Source: Paenibacillus radicis (ex Gao et al. 2016) (GTDB taxonomy: Bacteria > Bacillota > Bacilli > Paenibacillales > Paenibacillaceae). Taken from it: a stretch of 64,000 nt of DNA. A model generated the notes under the pieces. It was given only the letters and a program-made list of their open reading frames with translations. It ran no database searches and was not told the origin of the DNA. The stretch's first letter is position 1, and each line of letters opens with the position of its first letter. The stretch is taken from the NCBI RefSeq assembly GCF_014641555.1, contig NZ_BMHY01000014.1, forward strand, positions 1 to 64,000, given 5' to 3'. A program made the position numbers and the translations under genes. Positions 52,873 to 61,786 of the stretch are shown here, one piece after another.

Positions 52873-52901
52873 CGAAAAAGAAGACCACAAAGGGTCTTCT
52901 T
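52873..52901 (-). terminator. Terminator of ychF
   Basis: A perfect 9-bp stem AAGAAGACC/GGTCTTCTT (52878-52886 and 52893-52901) is followed by T residues on the minus strand, 16 bp after the ychF stop. Confidence 0.85.
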
Positions 52902-52916
52902 CGTTATAGCTCTATT

Positions 52917-54017
52917 CTAGACGTTGAAACGGAAATGCATAACGTCCCCGTCTTTCACGACGTACTCTTTTCCCTCAAGGCGAAGCTGTCCGCGCTCGCG
53001 CGCAACAGCCATCGATCCTGCAGCAGAGAGATCATCAAAGGATACAACCTCGGCACGGATAAAGCCGCGTTCGAAGTCCGTATGAATGACGCCTGCTGCT
53101 TGAGGCGCTTTCGTGCCTTGACGGATCGTCCAAGCGCGAACCTCTTGCACCCCTGCCGTGAAGTACGTGTACAAGCCAAGCAGCTTGTACGCCGCAGCGA
53201 TCAGACGGTTCAAGCCGGATTCCTGCAAGCCCAGCTCCTCCAGGAACATCGCTTTGTCGTCGCCTTCCAGCTCGGCGATTTCTTCTTCTACACGCGCGCT
53301 GATCTGTACCACTTCCGCATTTTCCGCAGCGGCGAATTCACGCACTTTTTGTACGTACTCGTTGCTGCCCGTGTCAGCTACTTCAGCTTCGCTAACGTTA
53401 GCTGCATACAACACTGGCTTCATCGTAATGAGATGAAGGTCGCGAATGAGCAGACGCTCATCGTCGCTCAGATCAAGGCTGCGAGCTGGCTTGTCTTCAT
53501 AAAGAGCTGCTTTGACGCGTTCCAGCACTTCAACCTCTTGAGCGATTTTTTTGTCGCCGCCTTTGAGGTTTTTACGGGAGCGTTCGATCTTCCGATCAAC
53601 CGAATCAATATCGGCCAGAATCAGCTCCAGATTGATCGTCTGAATATCGCCCAGCGGATCGATTTTGCCATTAACGTGAGTGATGTTCTCGTCTTGGAAA
53701 CAGCGAACGACGTGAACAATCGCGTCTACCTCGCGGATATGGGCCAGGAACTTATTTCCAAGTCCCTCGCCTTTGCTCGCGCCGGCAACCAGACCAGCGA
53801 TATCGACAAATTCAAAAGCGGTAGGGACGATGCTTTTTGGCGTAACGAGCTCAACCAGTTTATCTAGACGCGGGTCCGGTACTTCCACGACGCCAACGTT
53901 TGGATCGATCGTACAGAAAGGATAGTTCGCGGATTCAGCGCCCGCTTGCGTAATTGCATTAAACAAAGTCGATTTGCCGACGTTTGGCAGCCCGACGATT
54001 CCACATGAAAGTGGCAT
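52917..54017 (-). CDS. ychF: Redox/ribosome-associated Obg-like P-loop NTPase YchF
   Basis: A 366-residue member of the Obg/HflX class. It has G1 GLPNVGKSTLFNA and G3 FVDIAGLVAGASKGEG, a coiled-coil insert (about 125-205) and a C-terminal TGS domain ending VKDGDVMHFRFNV. YchF proteins prefer ATP and associate with ribosomes. A TATAAT (54055-54060) about 40 bp upstream is a possible -10 box. Confidence 0.97.
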   Translation of the reverse strand: MPLSCGIVGLPNVGKSTLFNAITQAGAESANYPFCTIDPNVGVVEVPDPRLDKLVELVTPKSIVPTAFEFVDIAGLVAGASKGEGLGNKFLAHIREVDAIVHVVRCFQDENITHVNGKIDPLGDIQTINLELILADIDSVDRKIERSRKNLKGGDKKIAQEVEVLERVKAALYEDKPARSLDLSDDERLLIRDLHLITMKPVLYAANVSEAEVADTGSNEYVQKVREFAAAENAEVVQISARVEEEIAELEGDDKAMFLEELGLQESGLNRLIAAAYKLLGLYTYFTAGVQEVRAWTIRQGTKAPQAAGVIHTDFERGFIRAEVVSFDDLSAAGSMAVARERGQLRLEGKEYVVKDGDVMHFRFNV

Positions 54018-54380
54018 TATTGAACAGCTCCTTAATATAAATATTTCTGTCGCTATTATACCTGATGCCTATATACATTGAAAGCCTAATCCAATACTGT
54101 ACATTAAATTGAGTATTTATAAAGTACATGCAGGTGCATATACGCTTGAAGACAATGGGAGTCTGTGAATACCTTTTTAACTCTGGCCCTTAGCCCGCAT
54201 TTGACGCCGCCAGTTGATCTGGATGCGCACTTTCCAGGAGGCGGCGATGCGCCCGCTTCTATGTAATATGGAAGACTAGTAAAGTGGCTGAGTCTTATTC
54301 GACGCATATTAGCTCACACACCCCAAAAAGAAACCTTGAAAGGCATGAAGCCAACCAAGGTTTCTCTAATTACTAAAAAA
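54018..54380. other. imm-ychF intergenic region
   Basis: The gap contains the terminator of the Rhs operon and, near 54055-54060, a TATAAT likely to serve ychF. A 67-codon open frame at 54104-54307 minus has no binding site and no family resemblance. Base composition drops sharply to AT-rich to the right of this point. Confidence 0.5.
54325..54365 (-). terminator. Terminator of the rhs-imm operon
   Basis: A perfect 10-bp stem AGAAACCTTG/CAAGGTTTCT (54329-54338 and 54356-54365) is followed by a T run in the minus direction. It starts 16 bp after the immunity gene stop. Confidence 0.85.
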
Positions 54381-54686
54381 CTAATTTCTCTCTATGCTTG
54401 AAGCCCACTGTCTAAAATAATTTAATATTTCTTCTAAGTTCCCCACTCCTCCTGCACCATAGAACATTCCATCCCTTACTTCACAGTAATACCAATCTTC
54501 TTCATCTCTTTCGCCTTTAATTATTTCAAAATGCTCATTCTCAAGACAAGTCTCCACTAAATCAATCTTCACAGTCCAACCAGGATTGTCAATTGTATCA
54601 ATTTTAACTCCATACATATGTTCCCAATCGCCATTACAGTTTTCGAAATACCAATTTTGAATCCACTTTAATATGTCCATCTTCAT
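54381..54686 (-). CDS. Imm53-like immunity protein
   Basis: A 101-residue acidic cytosolic protein. LKWIQNWYFENCNGDWEHMYG followed by VKIDTIDNPGWTVKIDL (seen as separate segments) matches the Imm53 immunity family pattern as I know it. The start overlaps the rhs stop by four bases, the standard arrangement for an immunity gene behind its polymorphic toxin. It is inferred to neutralise the toxin tail of the Rhs protein before or after export. A second ATG two codons in is an alternative start. Confidence 0.8.
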   Translation of the reverse strand: MKMDILKWIQNWYFENCNGDWEHMYGVKIDTIDNPGWTVKIDLVETCLENEHFEIIKGERDEEDWYYCEVRDGMFYGAGGVGNLEEILNYFRQWASSIERN

Positions 54687-57600
54687 CGCCTTTTCTTTGG
54701 AATTTCATTGGGATACGCCGGTCTAACTCCCCCAGGAATTGACTTACCATTTACATGTGGCGTAGGAATTTCTTTACCTGTTAGCTTATTATGGTGGCCT
54801 TTACCTATCCCATCATAACGTTGCACCTTATCAAAACCATTCGGGTTTCTTGGATTGGATTTATAGGTCTCATAATTCGTAACTTCCTTCGTTTTAGGAT
54901 CTCTTTTCAAGACTGTATGATCCCCTGTCGCTTCTTTATCAGACTTCATGAAATTTTTAGCTTTTCCGGTGTTCTTCTCAACAACTTTCCCCGCATTCTT
55001 AGACGCCTTTGCAGCCTGTATAACCTTACCGGCCTTAGCAATCTTACTAATCGTCTTGGCTTCTCCCAGGCCTGGCACCGCATTACTTATGCTATTACTT
55101 AATATAGATTTCCCAGCATTAAATTTAGTACCTGATGCTTTTGCTGATGCATAATCAATGGATACATCCACTGCCGTCTTTATTGCAACTTTACCCACAT
55201 AAATAGCTAGCGGGATTAAGAATGCAAAATTACCAGTAGGATCACTATACGAGATAGGATCATTATGAGCATAGGTGTATTGATTCAGACTAAGCGGATT
55301 CTTCAATTCACCCTCAAAGGTATCCTGTTCAAGGAATCTCGCTGTACTTGGATCATACCATCTTGTGCTTAAATATAACAAATTGGATTTGCTGTCCCAA
55401 TACTCAGAAGAATATCTAAATGGATTGGCTATTGTCTCTGTCGTATTAGCAGCTAATGGTTTGCCCCAAATATCATAACTATACTTATTTAATAGATTCC
55501 CTGACTGATCCCTGATCTCGATAACATCTTGATGCCCATTTAAAATATAATATGCTCGACTATGTGTAGCAGCATCAATTCTCTCCAATAAACTATTATT
55601 CCCATATATATATGAGGCTACAGGAGTTATTTGCGTAGCGCTAACAGTCGCTTCACCAACAATATGTTCATCATCCCAATAATATCTAGTAGTAATTCCA
55701 TTCTCTTTACGTTCGTATAATTTATCATCGCCATTATAGGTATATTCAGCCGATAATTGATTATTCTCTTTTACACTTGTTAGCCTGTTCCACTCATCGT
55801 GTGTGTAGGCATAATCATTTAATGAGAATGAAGAATCTTCCGAAATTAGCGATATTCGATTCCCTCTTGGATCATATTCATACTGCTCGTTAAACTGAGA
55901 ATTTGACTGAATGCGTCCTAATGAATCGTACGTATAAGAATAATTGACACCATTCTCCGTACGGCTTGTAACATTACCATTAGCATCATTGGTATACTCA
56001 AAACTATTAATGGTAGAACGATTAGTGGCTATATGCTTTAAGCTGCTAAGATCAAATCCTTTGTACCCATACTCACTAGACATATCGTTGCCATGCATAA
56101 CCGACTTAAGCTGATCATTCTTATAGTACTGAAATCTCTCTGTTGTTGCATTATTTGTCCTAACAGTACTCAAACGATTCACAGTATCATACTGGTAATC
56201 CGTTACTATTCCAAACGGATCTGTAATTTGTGTTTTGTTTCCTCGCAAATCATACTTGTATTGAATCGTTTTATTATCTGGATAGGTTTTCTTCGCTAAC
56301 AAACCTGTGTTACTGTCGTACGCGTATTTTGTAACACCAGTTTTATCGTTCATCGTACTGCGTTTACCATCAGCCTCATAAGTGTAAGTGATCGTCTCAG
56401 ACGGCCCTTTTCTTTCCAATAATCTGTTCTTGCTATCATATTGATAAGTAAAGGTTTGGTTTTTTCGATCAATTAGTTTAGATAGATTTCCGCTCAAATC
56501 ATAGTACATTTTTTTATTTGCACCAGATTCGTCTGTGTATTGGATTAATTGACCAACTTCATCATATTTCTTAATAATTCGATTGTTGCCGGGATAGGTA
56601 ATTCCACTCATATTTCCTAACTTGTCATACGAATATGAGAACACTTCATCCTTTGGTGTTCGCACACCTATTAATTGGCCAAGAAGATCGTAGCTATATT
56701 GGGTTACATTATTCAAGGCATCCTTGGTTTGACTAATATGACCCGCAGGATTATAGAGTGTAGTGGATTTTGTTATCCAAACCCCATTCTCAAGCTCTTT
56801 TTCTTGTACAGTTCTATCCAGCTTATCAGCATATTTGATAATTTTATTATTCTCTTCGTCTGTATCCGTCACGGTATTTGCAATATCATCGTAAGTCACT
56901 GTACTAAAGCTTAGATCCGCATTACTTGTTTTAATCAGTCTATCCCAGTGGTCATACGTATAAGCGATTCGATTTCCTGACGGATCTTCTTCCCATAATT
57001 TACGGCTGAGTGCATCATATCCTGTTTTAGTCTTTACCTTATAAATACCATTCTCATACAATCCAGTCTCAACCAATCTGCCAATAGTATCCCAGGTTGA
57101 CTTCGTTCTAATATTGGTTTCGTTGGTTGTAATAATCGCGTTGTTCAGATCATCATAAGACACTTTGAACGTAGACAGATCTGGATTGGTTATTTGAGTA
57201 ATACGATCTAACTTATCATGCAGATAGCTCGTCGCAGAACCTCTTCCATCTGTGTAAGTAAGCATATTGCCTGTAAGCTTATCGTACGTTGAGACAGCGC
57301 TTCTACTTCTAGAGATATTATCTGCGTCTTTATATAGTTCAGTTTGCTTAGTCAAATATGCGGAACCATAGCTTGGATCATACTCATAATTGGTAATCGC
57401 TTCTCGAACCGTATCGAAGTCACGGGTTGAAATTACGTTGCCAAAACTATCATAAGCATATATTGTCCGTTTTAAAAATTCAGCAGAAAGATTATTGGAT
57501 TTAAGCTGATAATCCAATACATCCCCCTCAGCGTTTCTTGACATTGTTATATACAAAGCATCTTGTTGATTAAAGATTGGCCACCTCTCGGTCAATCTTA

Positions 57601-60274
57601 AATGTGTAACTGGATCGTAGGTATAGTTAACAACAAATCCGTAGGTGTCACTTGAAGATAGCAGGTTTCCATAGTCATCATAAGTCCAAGAGTTTGTAAC
57701 CGGTGATGATTGGATCGAATTCGAGACAAAATAGTTTGTTGTCGAAATCGGATTAGGTATCCGTCTAACTTCATCATAGCTGTTAGTTGTAACTCTTTTT
57801 GTAATGAGATCCGATTGTTCCTCCGCTATTTTATAAATCATTGGAGGATTCTGTTCATCGATAAAATCCTTTTTATACGAATATACTGTCTCTAGTTGAC
57901 CTTTAATCATTCTAGTTGTAAAGTTCATATCTTGGTTATATGAACTTCCCATATCAGTCTGATACAAAAATACTGTTCGGTTCACATCTGTCGTTGATGA
58001 ATCAGCATTCTTAACTACATCTTTGCGAACAGCCAAACGGTAGACTTCATTTACAGAGTTTGTTGAAGTATAGCGGACAGTTGGCGTACTTTCGTATTCA
58101 TAGACCGTCTGAGCCCCGGTAGGAAATGTAACCGATGTAATTAAGGCATAAGGATTTTCCGTCGTAGGCGTAGTACTTAACAAATCAAATTTTGCTTGTT
58201 TAATCGTATAGTTATAGGAGGTCGTTCTATTCATTGCATCTACTACTTGGGTTAATATCTCTTTACCATTTTGCAATGTCTTTTTATACGTTACTACTCT
58301 ATCTCCCATTGTCAGGGTGACTTCAGAACTAGAATAGCTAATTGTAATTTTATTACCAATAGCATCCACAATTTCGGTCAGTAGTGTTCCATAAGGCGCT
58401 ACTGAACCATATTTGAATTGTATATTATTATTATATGCATCAGAGATTTGAATCAGTTTTCCGGTATTGTCGAAATATTGATTGTTACCAGTAATTGATT
58501 TCAACACCATAGCAGATTGCAGCCCGTTAACATTCACAGTAGTATCAGGAACTAGGGTTAAATCCTTCCATGGATATCCCTTTAAATAATTATTCTCAAC
58601 CTTATAGCTGCCGCCACCGGATAAATGAACATAAGTTCCGTTATCAAAGGTTAGGTATGGAATATCCCAAGTCCAGCCTACACCTAGCGGAAATCGTGCT
58701 TGATCCTTAGAATTAGATAGTTTATTAATATAACTGCGACTATCAGTACTGTCAGTATATACTGATGCTCCTTTTATGTAATACTTTCTAACTGTATTAC
58801 CACTAGTATCTGATCCGTCTAATTGTCCAACCCGGTTATTATAACTATTCACTACTGATGTCGCTTCTGCAACAGATCCAAACGGACCTTCAAAGTCAGA
58901 GTCATATTCTGAATGGCTGTACTTCATTTCTGAAGAAGTTATCAGTTTCAAATAATACTTTTCAACATATTTACGATCTTCTGTCTTGCAGACATCTCTA
59001 ATCGTGGTAGGCCCGGGTGTACCGATATTGAGAGCGGCGGCATCACGTTCTACTGCAGTGTCGTAGTAAGAACTCTGGACAGCATCAGTCCATCGCTCTC
59101 CCTCAGTTTGTATGAACCTATTATTAGAACATTGATACTTCTCTTTGAATACGTGATATTGGTAATTATAATAATATTTTCTTTTTTCAATTTGAACATT
59201 GTAATCTATTTGGGCATAGTGCTCATAATAGCTGCTGTTAATTTCTTGTATATCGGCATCATACAACTGTGAAGAACCAGAATCATAAGTTCTTGTTAAT
59301 GTGAATCCATTTCCATTGCGTCCGGGCAAGGATAAATCCTGCTCAGATAAGGAGAGTCCCCCCGATATGGTGGACACATTCTCCGTTTCAAGGTTAATTT
59401 GATAGGGGGCTTCATCCAGTTTGATTTTGAGCATATCTAATTTAGGTTCTTCAGGCGCTGGAGGTAGTCCCGCAGCACGAAATAAATTCGCAATAGCATA
59501 ATCTTTATTAGCTACTTCTGAAACAATACCCTCATTCTCACTGCTCTGATTTTGATATGTAGAGTGAGTTACTGTCTGTAGATTAAGTTGATCTTGCAGT
59601 TCTGTCTCAACAGTAAGACTTGAAGCATAATAGAGATTTTTCTCAACCTGCTCAAGTGTTTGACCCAGATCTAACTGATCTTGTATATATTGTTCATCAA
59701 CATTCCATGCTTCTGCTACGGATTCAATACTGAGACCAACCATCTGTTCATTTCGTTCATCCAGAGCCTTCAACTGCTCTCTCTCTAACAAACGAATCAC
59801 ACGCTCGGATAATTCTCTATCTTCACCAATGGTGTCTATTTCTTCATTAATGGTTTGTATCTCTTCATTAATGGTTCCTATTTCTTCATTAGCGACTGTT
59901 TCTGCATTCGATTCGGTATCTGTTTCTTCATTTATACTGATATCTGTTTCTGTTTCTGTTCCTAATTCGAGGTTTATATCGGTACTTTCTTCTAATTTTG
60001 CGGATAGCTGAGCCCTCAATGTATTTAATTCACCTAAACGCTGATGGATTTCATCATTAATCCATTTTCTCTCCTGATCCTCAAATCGAAGAACAGAGTT
60101 ATAACCATCAAATACTGAAGAGTTAGTACTTATTACGGGAAGTTGGGTATCAAATACATCAATAGCGGAATTATTATTGTTATTTGCATAGGCTAAATCC
60201 TTAAAGGAACTTAAGAAGAGAGAAATAACGATTATTACAGCCATCCATTTGAATTTATTAGTAAATTTGCGCAT
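54683..60274 (-). CDS. Secreted Rhs/YD-repeat protein with C-terminal polymorphic toxin domain
   Basis: A 1863-residue exported protein. It has a signal peptide (about 1-30), a Glu/Asn-rich helical segment with TINEEI repeats (about 100-165), and a DUF6531-like start ISGGLSLSEQDLSLPGRNG. Around 900 residues of YD repeats follow (for example YDSFGNVISTRDFD), then the Rhs core end RYSSEYWDSKSNLLYLSTRW and YTYAHNDPISYSDPTG at about 1675. The last 180 residues vary among Rhs proteins; here a hydrophobic helix and an Ala/Lys-rich linker lead to a Gly/Pro/Lys-rich domain with RYDGIGKGHHNKLTGKEI (about 1780-1863), resembling polymorphic toxin type 24. GGAGG precedes the ATG. The gene is far more AT-rich than its neighbours. 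Confidence 0.9.
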   Translation of the reverse strand: MRKFTNKFKWMAVIIVISLFLSSFKDLAYANNNNNSAIDVFDTQLPVISTNSSVFDGYNSVLRFEDQERKWINDEIHQRLGELNTLRAQLSAKLEESTDINLELGTETETDISINEETDTESNAETVANEEIGTINEEIQTINEEIDTIGEDRELSERVIRLLEREQLKALDERNEQMVGLSIESVAEAWNVDEQYIQDQLDLGQTLEQVEKNLYYASSLTVETELQDQLNLQTVTHSTYQNQSSENEGIVSEVANKDYAIANLFRAAGLPPAPEEPKLDMLKIKLDEAPYQINLETENVSTISGGLSLSEQDLSLPGRNGNGFTLTRTYDSGSSQLYDADIQEINSSYYEHYAQIDYNVQIEKRKYYYNYQYHVFKEKYQCSNNRFIQTEGERWTDAVQSSYYDTAVERDAAALNIGTPGPTTIRDVCKTEDRKYVEKYYLKLITSSEMKYSHSEYDSDFEGPFGSVAEATSVVNSYNNRVGQLDGSDTSGNTVRKYYIKGASVYTDSTDSRSYINKLSNSKDQARFPLGVGWTWDIPYLTFDNGTYVHLSGGGSYKVENNYLKGYPWKDLTLVPDTTVNVNGLQSAMVLKSITGNNQYFDNTGKLIQISDAYNNNIQFKYGSVAPYGTLLTEIVDAIGNKITISYSSSEVTLTMGDRVVTYKKTLQNGKEILTQVVDAMNRTTSYNYTIKQAKFDLLSTTPTTENPYALITSVTFPTGAQTVYEYESTPTVRYTSTNSVNEVYRLAVRKDVVKNADSSTTDVNRTVFLYQTDMGSSYNQDMNFTTRMIKGQLETVYSYKKDFIDEQNPPMIYKIAEEQSDLITKRVTTNSYDEVRRIPNPISTTNYFVSNSIQSSPVTNSWTYDDYGNLLSSSDTYGFVVNYTYDPVTHLRLTERWPIFNQQDALYITMSRNAEGDVLDYQLKSNNLSAEFLKRTIYAYDSFGNVISTRDFDTVREAITNYEYDPSYGSAYLTKQTELYKDADNISRSRSAVSTYDKLTGNMLTYTDGRGSATSYLHDKLDRITQITNPDLSTFKVSYDDLNNAIITTNETNIRTKSTWDTIGRLVETGLYENGIYKVKTKTGYDALSRKLWEEDPSGNRIAYTYDHWDRLIKTSNADLSFSTVTYDDIANTVTDTDEENNKIIKYADKLDRTVQEKELENGVWITKSTTLYNPAGHISQTKDALNNVTQYSYDLLGQLIGVRTPKDEVFSYSYDKLGNMSGITYPGNNRIIKKYDEVGQLIQYTDESGANKKMYYDLSGNLSKLIDRKNQTFTYQYDSKNRLLERKGPSETITYTYEADGKRSTMNDKTGVTKYAYDSNTGLLAKKTYPDNKTIQYKYDLRGNKTQITDPFGIVTDYQYDTVNRLSTVRTNNATTERFQYYKNDQLKSVMHGNDMSSEYGYKGFDLSSLKHIATNRSTINSFEYTNDANGNVTSRTENGVNYSYTYDSLGRIQSNSQFNEQYEYDPRGNRISLISEDSSFSLNDYAYTHDEWNRLTSVKENNQLSAEYTYNGDDKLYERKENGITTRYYWDDEHIVGEATVSATQITPVASYIYGNNSLLERIDAATHSRAYYILNGHQDVIEIRDQSGNLLNKYSYDIWGKPLAANTTETIANPFRYSSEYWDSKSNLLYLSTRWYDPSTARFLEQDTFEGELKNPLSLNQYTYAHNDPISYSDPTGNFAFLIPLAIYVGKVAIKTAVDVSIDYASAKASGTKFNAGKSILSNSISNAVPGLGEAKTISKIAKAGKVIQAAKASKNAGKVVEKNTGKAKNFMKSDKEATGDHTVLKRDPKTKEVTNYETYKSNPRNPNGFDKVQRYDGIGKGHHNKLTGKEIPTPHVNGKSIPGGVRPAYPNEIPKKRR
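59828..59890. repeat. 21-bp tandem repeat inside the rhs gene
   Basis: Three units at 59828-59848, 59849-59869 and 59870-59890, consensus AATGGTT-TATTTCTTCATT, encode successive seven-residue steps of the form INEEIxT. The seven-residue period suits a coiled coil, and copy number could change by slippage. Confidence 0.8.
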
Positions 60275-60325
60275 AAAGCCTAAAGCCTCCTAGTCAATAA
60301 TGTATAAGTGCAAATAAAAAAAATT

Positions 60326-61459
60326 TTATTTTTTTACTACTTTCACTTCGATTAAATTCCCGTTTTTATCATAATAAAAATACTTAGTATAGGTATTTGC
60401 TCCTGATGTTATTTCTATTTTTTCTAATCTACCTGACTTCGAGTAAGTATACTGTACTTTATTAGCACTCTTAATTTCATATGTCATCGACAATTTGGAA
60501 GTTAATATTCCAACTGTATTATACGGATACAATAATATATAATATTTTTTTCCGGGGACTAAATTCACTTGGCTAGCTTTATTAGACATCATGTACTTAT
60601 TTACCATGACCGGATTTTTAAAGCTAGTATCCTCAAACACACCAATCCAAAGATTAGGGTTATCATGCACGAATGTATATATTCCATTTTTATCGGGATT
60701 AAAAGAATATAACTTATAATTACCAAAGCTTAGATTAACCGTATAATTAGCATCCTTATTAAATGTAATTTCTTGCAAATTTGATGGTATCACTTGAAAT
60801 GCTTGAAACTGACCTGCAACAGTTGGATAATAAAGATAATACACCCCTGGTGTAGTATTACTATCCGTTTGCATTAAAAACTCTATATAACCATTTTTCA
60901 CTTTTGTTTCAACTAATACGAAATTATTTGCACCTGTGTGGAATTCTTTATCGGTCATGCATAATATGAATGCATCAGCACCCTCTGGATCATTGTAAAT
61001 ATTCTTCTGGAATATCTCTATTTTTTCGCCAGCATTAACATATACAACTTCCTCTAATTGTCTTTCGAGATAATAACGTATCGCAGAACTTTCATTAGTA
61101 ACTAAATTACTAGAGGGTCCTACATTTATCATACTATCAATTGTTTGTTCGTTTTCCCCCTTAGATATCTCATTATTTTCACTGATATTTGTTTTCCTCA
61201 AATTTTCATCAACTATTTTTTCCAGTTTATTGTTTCCTTCAGCTGCTGCTCTTTCCTTTAGATTCTTTAATAATTTCTGATAATTCTCTTTAAAAGATTC
61301 ATCATCCTGAAAACTGGGAGTTTTATCCACGGTAGCTTTCGTTGAACTATCTTTTTCTCCTGAGTAATTATCTTCACTTTTGAATGCAAATGCACTATTG
61401 GAATTAATCAACAATAAAAAAATCATACTTACAACTAAATAAAATAAACCTCTTTTCAC
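60326..61459 (-). CDS. Secreted protein of unknown function upstream of rhs, with YD-like C-terminus (GTG start)
   Basis: A 377-residue exported protein. The signal peptide ends NSNSAFA. A charged helical region (about 25-120) and a beta-rich region (about 130-330) follow; the part from NLSFGNYKLYSFNPDKNG resembles PPC/carbohydrate-binding-like sandwiches. The last 45 residues (YTYSKSGRLEKIEI, YFYYDKNGNLIEVKV) look like one or two YD-type hairpins. I place the start at GTG 61457-61459, since AAAGGGG lies eight bases before it; another GTG is three codons upstream. It lies 51 bp before rhs and shares its AT-rich composition, so it is probably cotranscribed. No family is recognised. Confidence 0.78.
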   Translation of the reverse strand: MKRGLFYLVVSMIFLLLINSNSAFAFKSEDNYSGEKDSSTKATVDKTPSFQDDESFKENYQKLLKNLKERAAAEGNNKLEKIVDENLRKTNISENNEISKGENEQTIDSMINVGPSSNLVTNESSAIRYYLERQLEEVVYVNAGEKIEIFQKNIYNDPEGADAFILCMTDKEFHTGANNFVLVETKVKNGYIEFLMQTDSNTTPGVYYLYYPTVAGQFQAFQVIPSNLQEITFNKDANYTVNLSFGNYKLYSFNPDKNGIYTFVHDNPNLWIGVFEDTSFKNPVMVNKYMMSNKASQVNLVPGKKYYILLYPYNTVGILTSKLSMTYEIKSANKVQYTYSKSGRLEKIEITSGANTYTKYFYYDKNGNLIEVKVVKK

Positions 61460-61786
61460 TTCATGCACCCCTTTACTCTCATTAACAAGATCTTAATGAT
61501 ATCTAGTAATTTCAGTAAAAAATAGTCAACTACACTATGATATATGGTACTTAATTGATTTACAACACAATTATAGATTGTATTAGTTTTCAAATAATTG
61601 AAGCAACTTAGAGCGTACTATTATTTTAATATCAACAGCATTCTCACATGTATCAGCCTTTACTAGCCCAGACACAAAAAATTAAGCGATAAGATCAGAC
61701 TCTCTCTCAAATAACGTCTGCTTCGCCCTTCATTAAGCAGCCTTTATAAAGGAAAACCGTAAATCCTGTCGAATTTACTCATTACT
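61460..61786. other. Divergent intergenic region between the rhs operon and the sensor kinase
   Basis: An AT-rich gap separating minus-strand and plus-strand genes. It holds the candidate rhs operon promoter. AAAGGA at about 61749-61754 is too far from the kinase ATG to be a good binding site, and no clear plus-strand promoter is visible. Confidence 0.45.
61537..61565 (-). promoter_or_regulatory. Candidate SigA promoter of the rhs operon
   Basis: TTGTAA (61560-61565) and TATCAT (61537-61542) are 17 bp apart on the minus strand, about 75 bp before the first gene of the operon. Confidence 0.45.

Noticed and set aside
54104..54307. 67-codon frame between the immunity gene and ychF
   Set aside because: No ribosome binding site, low complexity and no neighbour relation.
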